A stretch of 8,582 nucleotides of DNA from contig JALRFL010000074.1 of assembly GCA_023259875.1 (NCBI GenBank), positions 1 through 8,582 on the forward strand, in the 5' to 3' direction. Made by a program: the position numbers and the translations under genes. This document shows positions 6,150-8,582 of the stretch, piece by piece. The first letter of the stretch is position 1; each line of letters starts with the position of its first letter. Below the pieces are notes generated by a model. That model was given only the letters and a program-made list of their open reading frames with translations. It did not search any database and was not told the DNA's origin. This stretch comes from Alphaproteobacteria bacterium (lineage in GTDB: Bacteria; Pseudomonadota; Alphaproteobacteria; Puniceispirillales; UBA1172).

Positions 6150-6928
6150 CCCGGTATCAGATTATCACCCCTTCTGCGCCAATGCGGCATGGGCCAGATA
6201 GCATGAGCGGCCTTGAAACCGACGCTCTCTTTGGTGAAAGCGTGACCATTCTGGATGAGGGGGATAAAGACTGGGTTCGGGTTCAGCTGGAAACCGATGG
6301 ATATGAAGCATGGGTGGAACGCGATATGTTGGGCGAATTGCCGCCGCCAACCCACCGCGTCATGGTTGCCCGAAGCCTGATCACAAATGGCAGAGATATC
6401 AAAACCCCAAGCCTTGGGTATCTGCCAATGGCAGCGCAAATCTCAGTTCTTGATCATGATGATAATGTGGCAGAAATCGCGCTTGCCCATAATGCCAAAG
6501 GCTATGTGCCTTTGCATCACCTGATGACGGCAGATACCTGTCTTGATGACTGGGTGCTTAGCGCAGAACAGCTGATGGGGACACCTTATCGTTGGGGCGG
6601 CAGGGATAGCATCGGTATTGATTGTTCCGCACTGGTGCAATTGGCGCTGTCGGGTAGCGGTATCCCTAGCCCCCGAAATAGTGGTGACCAAGAAAAAACC
6701 CTTGGGGAGGCGGTTGCCGATCACACGGTGCTTGCCCGGGGGGATTTGATTTTCTGGAAAGGCCATGTCGGCATCATGCAGGACAGCACCAATCTGTTAC
6801 ACGCCAATGCGTGGCATAACATGGTGATGAGTGAGCCGCTTAGCCATGCGGTTGATCGCATTATGAGTACTGGCGGCGGCCCCGTCACGCGGATGGCGCG
6901 AATGCCTGTTATGGCTGATAAGGTTTAG
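6146..6928 (+). CDS. SH3b-SH3b-NlpC/P60 peptidase (C40 family, YkfC-like)
   Basis: The 260-residue product has two N-terminal SH3b-like segments (about 15-65 and 70-126) followed by an NlpC/P60 domain (about 134-255). Catalytic residues are visible: Cys160 in GIDCSALVQ, His207 in WKGHVGIM, and His219 in LLHANAWH as the third polar residue. This order resembles Bacillus YkfC and the alphaproteobacterial C40 peptidases often called dipeptidyl-peptidase VI, which cut the gamma-D-Glu to diamino-acid bond in peptides with a free N-terminal L-Ala. There is no signal peptide, so it is probably cytosolic and acts on freed or imported peptides rather than on the wall. The ATG at 6146 overlaps the amidase stop; an in-frame upstream ATG at 6119 lies inside the amidase and would add nine basic residues without a better binding site. 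The exact bond cut is an inference from the family. Confidence 0.93.
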   Translation: MTRYQIITPSAPMRHGPDSMSGLETDALFGESVTILDEGDKDWVRVQLETDGYEAWVERDMLGELPPPTHRVMVARSLITNGRDIKTPSLGYLPMAAQISVLDHDDNVAEIALAHNAKGYVPLHHLMTADTCLDDWVLSAEQLMGTPYRWGGRDSIGIDCSALVQLALSGSGIPSPRNSGDQEKTLGEAVADHTVLARGDLIFWKGHVGIMQDSTNLLHANAWHNMVMSEPLSHAVDRIMSTGGGPVTRMARMPVMADKV

Positions 6929-6940
6929 GAGAAAAGCCCC

Positions 6941-8461
6941 ATGGATAGTCTGGCTCATCTCTTTCATAAACGGTCGCTTATCATGCTGTTGTTGGGGTTT
7001 TCAGCAGGGGTTCCTATTCTGCTGATCTTCTCATCCCTATCGCTGTGGCTGAATGAGGCAGGTGTTGAGAAATCTGCCGTCACTATGTTTAGTTGGGCGG
7101 CGCTGGGCTATTCGTTTAAATTTGTTTGGGCCCCCCTGATTGATCAGCTTCCTCTGCCATGGCTACGCCAACGCTTGGGGCGGCGGCGAAGCTGGCTGTT
7201 GGTGTCCCAAGCGATGGTCATGATCGCTATTCTACTGATGGCTAGCACCAATCCTGCTGATGGTGAGGCGGCGTTGGTTCAGATGGCGTTAGCGGCGGTG
7301 CTTCTGGGGTTTTCGTCAGCAACCCAAGATATCGTCATTGATGCCTACCGCATCGAATGTGCGCCGCCCGAATGGCAAGGAATTTTGTCCTCGCTTTATG
7401 TTGCTGGTTATCGCATTGGCATGATTGTGGCTGGGGCTGGAGCGCTTTTTCTGGCGTCATATTATGGCTCACAGTTAAACAGCTATGAGTATAGCGCATG
7501 GGCGACCACCTATAGCATCATGGCTGGGGTTATGCTGATCGGTGTGATAGCAACCTGTGTTGCCACAGAACCTGAAATCACCCGCGAGGCACAGCATGAA
7601 AGAGATGTGTTAGATAATCTGAAACTGTTGGGGCTTTTCCTCATCAGTGTGGTTAGCTTTATTTTATTCTATCGTGAAATTGGGCCTTTGGTCGCCTTCA
7701 TAAAGGCAAGCCTGTCGCAATCCTCAGGCGGTGCCTTTGATCCGGTGATAGCGGTGGTGATGGCGGCTTTGCGGCTGTTGTCCAGTTTGGGGGTTGCACT
7801 GGTGGTGGGCGGTCTGATCGCAAAATACCTGATGCGCGCGGAAAAAACCGCGCATGACACATGGATATTGCCCGTCAAAGATATTTTTGAACGTTACGGC
7901 GCATCAGTCGCATGGTTACTGCTTTGCCTGATCGGGCTTTACCGCATTTCTGATATCGTCCTTGGGGTGACCTCAAACCTGTTTTATCAGGATCTGGGCT
8001 TCACCAAAGCGGAGATTGCAACCGCTGTGAAAACCTATGGCGTGGTCATCAGCATCGCTGGCGGCTTTATGGGGGGATTAATCGCCACACGGATTGGCGT
8101 GATGACGACCTTACTATGGGGGGCGATCCTATCCGCTGGAACTAATCTACTTTTTGTCGCCTTGGCGCAAATCGGTGCAGATATCAACATGATGTATTTG
8201 GTGGTCAGCGCTGATAATCTGGCGGCAGGATTTGCCACCGCCGCCTTTATCGCCTTTCTGTCTAGCTTGACCAATATTTCTTTTACCGCAGTGCAATACG
8301 CGGTGTTTAGCTCCATCATGACCTTATTCCCAAAAATGTTGGGGGGGTATTCGGGGGGCATTGTAGAAAGTCTTGGCTATTCTTGGTTTTTTATCATCAC
8401 CACATTATTAGGATTGCCTGTGATCTTGCTGTGCCTCTTGGCAGCGCGGCGCTTGGATTAA
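6941..8461 (+). CDS. ampG: AmpG-like muropeptide permease (MFS)
   Basis: The 506-residue membrane protein is close to the length of E. coli AmpG. Family marks are LGFSAGVPILLIF in the first membrane helix, the cytoplasmic-loop motif LGRRRSWLL (79-87), ATQDIVIDAYR (127-137) and LYRISDIVLG with FYQDLGFTKAEIA in the second half. About 12 to 14 hydrophobic helices can be drawn, including extra ones around residues 225-300 between the two MFS halves. AmpG proteins import GlcNAc-anhydroMurNAc peptides from the periplasm with the proton gradient, feeding murein recycling. The binding site AGGAG (6927-6931) overlaps the stop codon of the peptidase gene and lies 9 bases before the ATG, so the gene is the third of the operon. 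Other members of this MFS subgroup have unknown cargo; the amidase and peptidase next to it support a muropeptide cargo here. Confidence 0.9.
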   Translation: MDSLAHLFHKRSLIMLLLGFSAGVPILLIFSSLSLWLNEAGVEKSAVTMFSWAALGYSFKFVWAPLIDQLPLPWLRQRLGRRRSWLLVSQAMVMIAILLMASTNPADGEAALVQMALAAVLLGFSSATQDIVIDAYRIECAPPEWQGILSSLYVAGYRIGMIVAGAGALFLASYYGSQLNSYEYSAWATTYSIMAGVMLIGVIATCVATEPEITREAQHERDVLDNLKLLGLFLISVVSFILFYREIGPLVAFIKASLSQSSGGAFDPVIAVVMAALRLLSSLGVALVVGGLIAKYLMRAEKTAHDTWILPVKDIFERYGASVAWLLLCLIGLYRISDIVLGVTSNLFYQDLGFTKAEIATAVKTYGVVISIAGGFMGGLIATRIGVMTTLLWGAILSAGTNLLFVALAQIGADINMMYLVVSADNLAAGFATAAFIAFLSSLTNISFTAVQYAVFSSIMTLFPKMLGGYSGGIVESLGYSWFFIITTLLGLPVILLCLLAARRLD

Positions 8462-8496
8462 ATTGGCCGCGCAATTAGGAATACTAACGCCAAACC

Positions 8497-8582
8497 TTAT
8501 GGCTTGGGTTTAGGGGTGTGCTCTGCCAGCATGGCATCAATCCGCAACTTGCGTTCACGCAATTTTGCATTGCTTGGGGTCA
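8497..8582 (-). CDS. C-terminal end of an unrecognised gene (start outside window)
   Basis: Reading leftward from the right edge gives 27 open codons ending in TAA (8499-8497). The peptide is basic and helix-like (AKLRERKLRIDAMLAEH) with a KPKP tail, as in many protein C-termini. It converges on the permease gene with 35 bases between stops. I do not recognise the family from so short a piece. Support is only an open frame with plausible composition, so a non-coding edge remains possible. Confidence 0.45.
   Translation of the reverse strand, partial: TPSNAKLRERKLRIDAMLAEHTPKPKP

Noticed and set aside
6041..6439. Open frame of 132 residues on the minus strand across the amidase and peptidase genes
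   Set aside because: Both plus-strand genes here carry complete catalytic motifs; the reverse frame shows no recognisable protein.
229..7246. Recurrent palindrome GCTAGC (starting at 229, 1283, 2240, 3525, 3964, 5033 and 7241)
   Set aside because: Seven copies against about two expected by simple composition, but all fall inside coding sequence where Ala-Ser and Leu-Ala codon pairs can explain them; spacing is irregular.
8461..8508. Terminator after the permease (AATTG/CAATT, and AAACC/GGGTTT further on)
   Set aside because: Stems are about 5 base pairs, the second overlaps the end of the opposite gene, and no T-run follows.

Overview
The window is dense, ordinary-looking bacterial chromosome with moderate GC (about half, estimated by eye), short intergenic gaps and several stop/start overlaps. 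The protein families and motif styles (a heterotetrameric SoxBDAG sarcosine oxidase, a cytoplasmic-looking SH3b-NlpC/P60 peptidase ending in an LLHANAWH motif, an AmpG-type permease) point to an alphaproteobacterium, possibly a marine lineage such as SAR116. The lineage is an inference from style, not from a marker gene.

Layout. (1) Positions 1-4239, plus strand: the 3' part of a sarcosine-oxidase operon in the order soxB (5' end outside the window), soxD, soxA, soxG. SoxD-SoxA and SoxA-SoxG overlap by 4 and 8 bases, so translation is probably coupled. The complex would oxidatively demethylate sarcosine or a related N-methyl amino acid, pass the one-carbon unit to tetrahydrofolate on SoxA, and release H2O2 if it acts as an oxidase. 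(2) Positions 4256-5623, minus strand: an upstream HAD-family sugar-phosphate phosphatase or mutase-like gene, then a glutathione-peroxidase-family gene with a probable signal peptide, which converges on soxG. (3) Positions 5624-5744: a divergent promoter region. (4) Positions 5745-8461, plus strand: a tight three-gene unit of a zinc amidase of the T7-lysozyme/AmpD superfamily, an SH3b-SH3b-NlpC/P60 peptidase resembling YkfC, and an AmpG-like muropeptide permease. (5) Positions 8497-8582, minus strand: the last 27 codons of a gene that runs out of the window.

The most coherent system is the three-gene unit at 5745-8461. AmpG-type permeases import anhydro-muropeptides. The amidase lacks a signal peptide and could remove the stem peptide. 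The peptidase also lacks a signal peptide and could cut the freed peptide. Together they look like a compact murein-recycling operon in which a T7-lysozyme-type amidase may stand in for AmpD. The second notable point is that SoxD has lost all three cysteines that normally bind structural zinc, while the fold-level sequence pattern remains.

No tRNA, rRNA, CRISPR array, insertion sequence or phage structural gene was seen. No stretch longer than 300 bases lacks a gene; the longest gap is the 121-base divergent promoter region.
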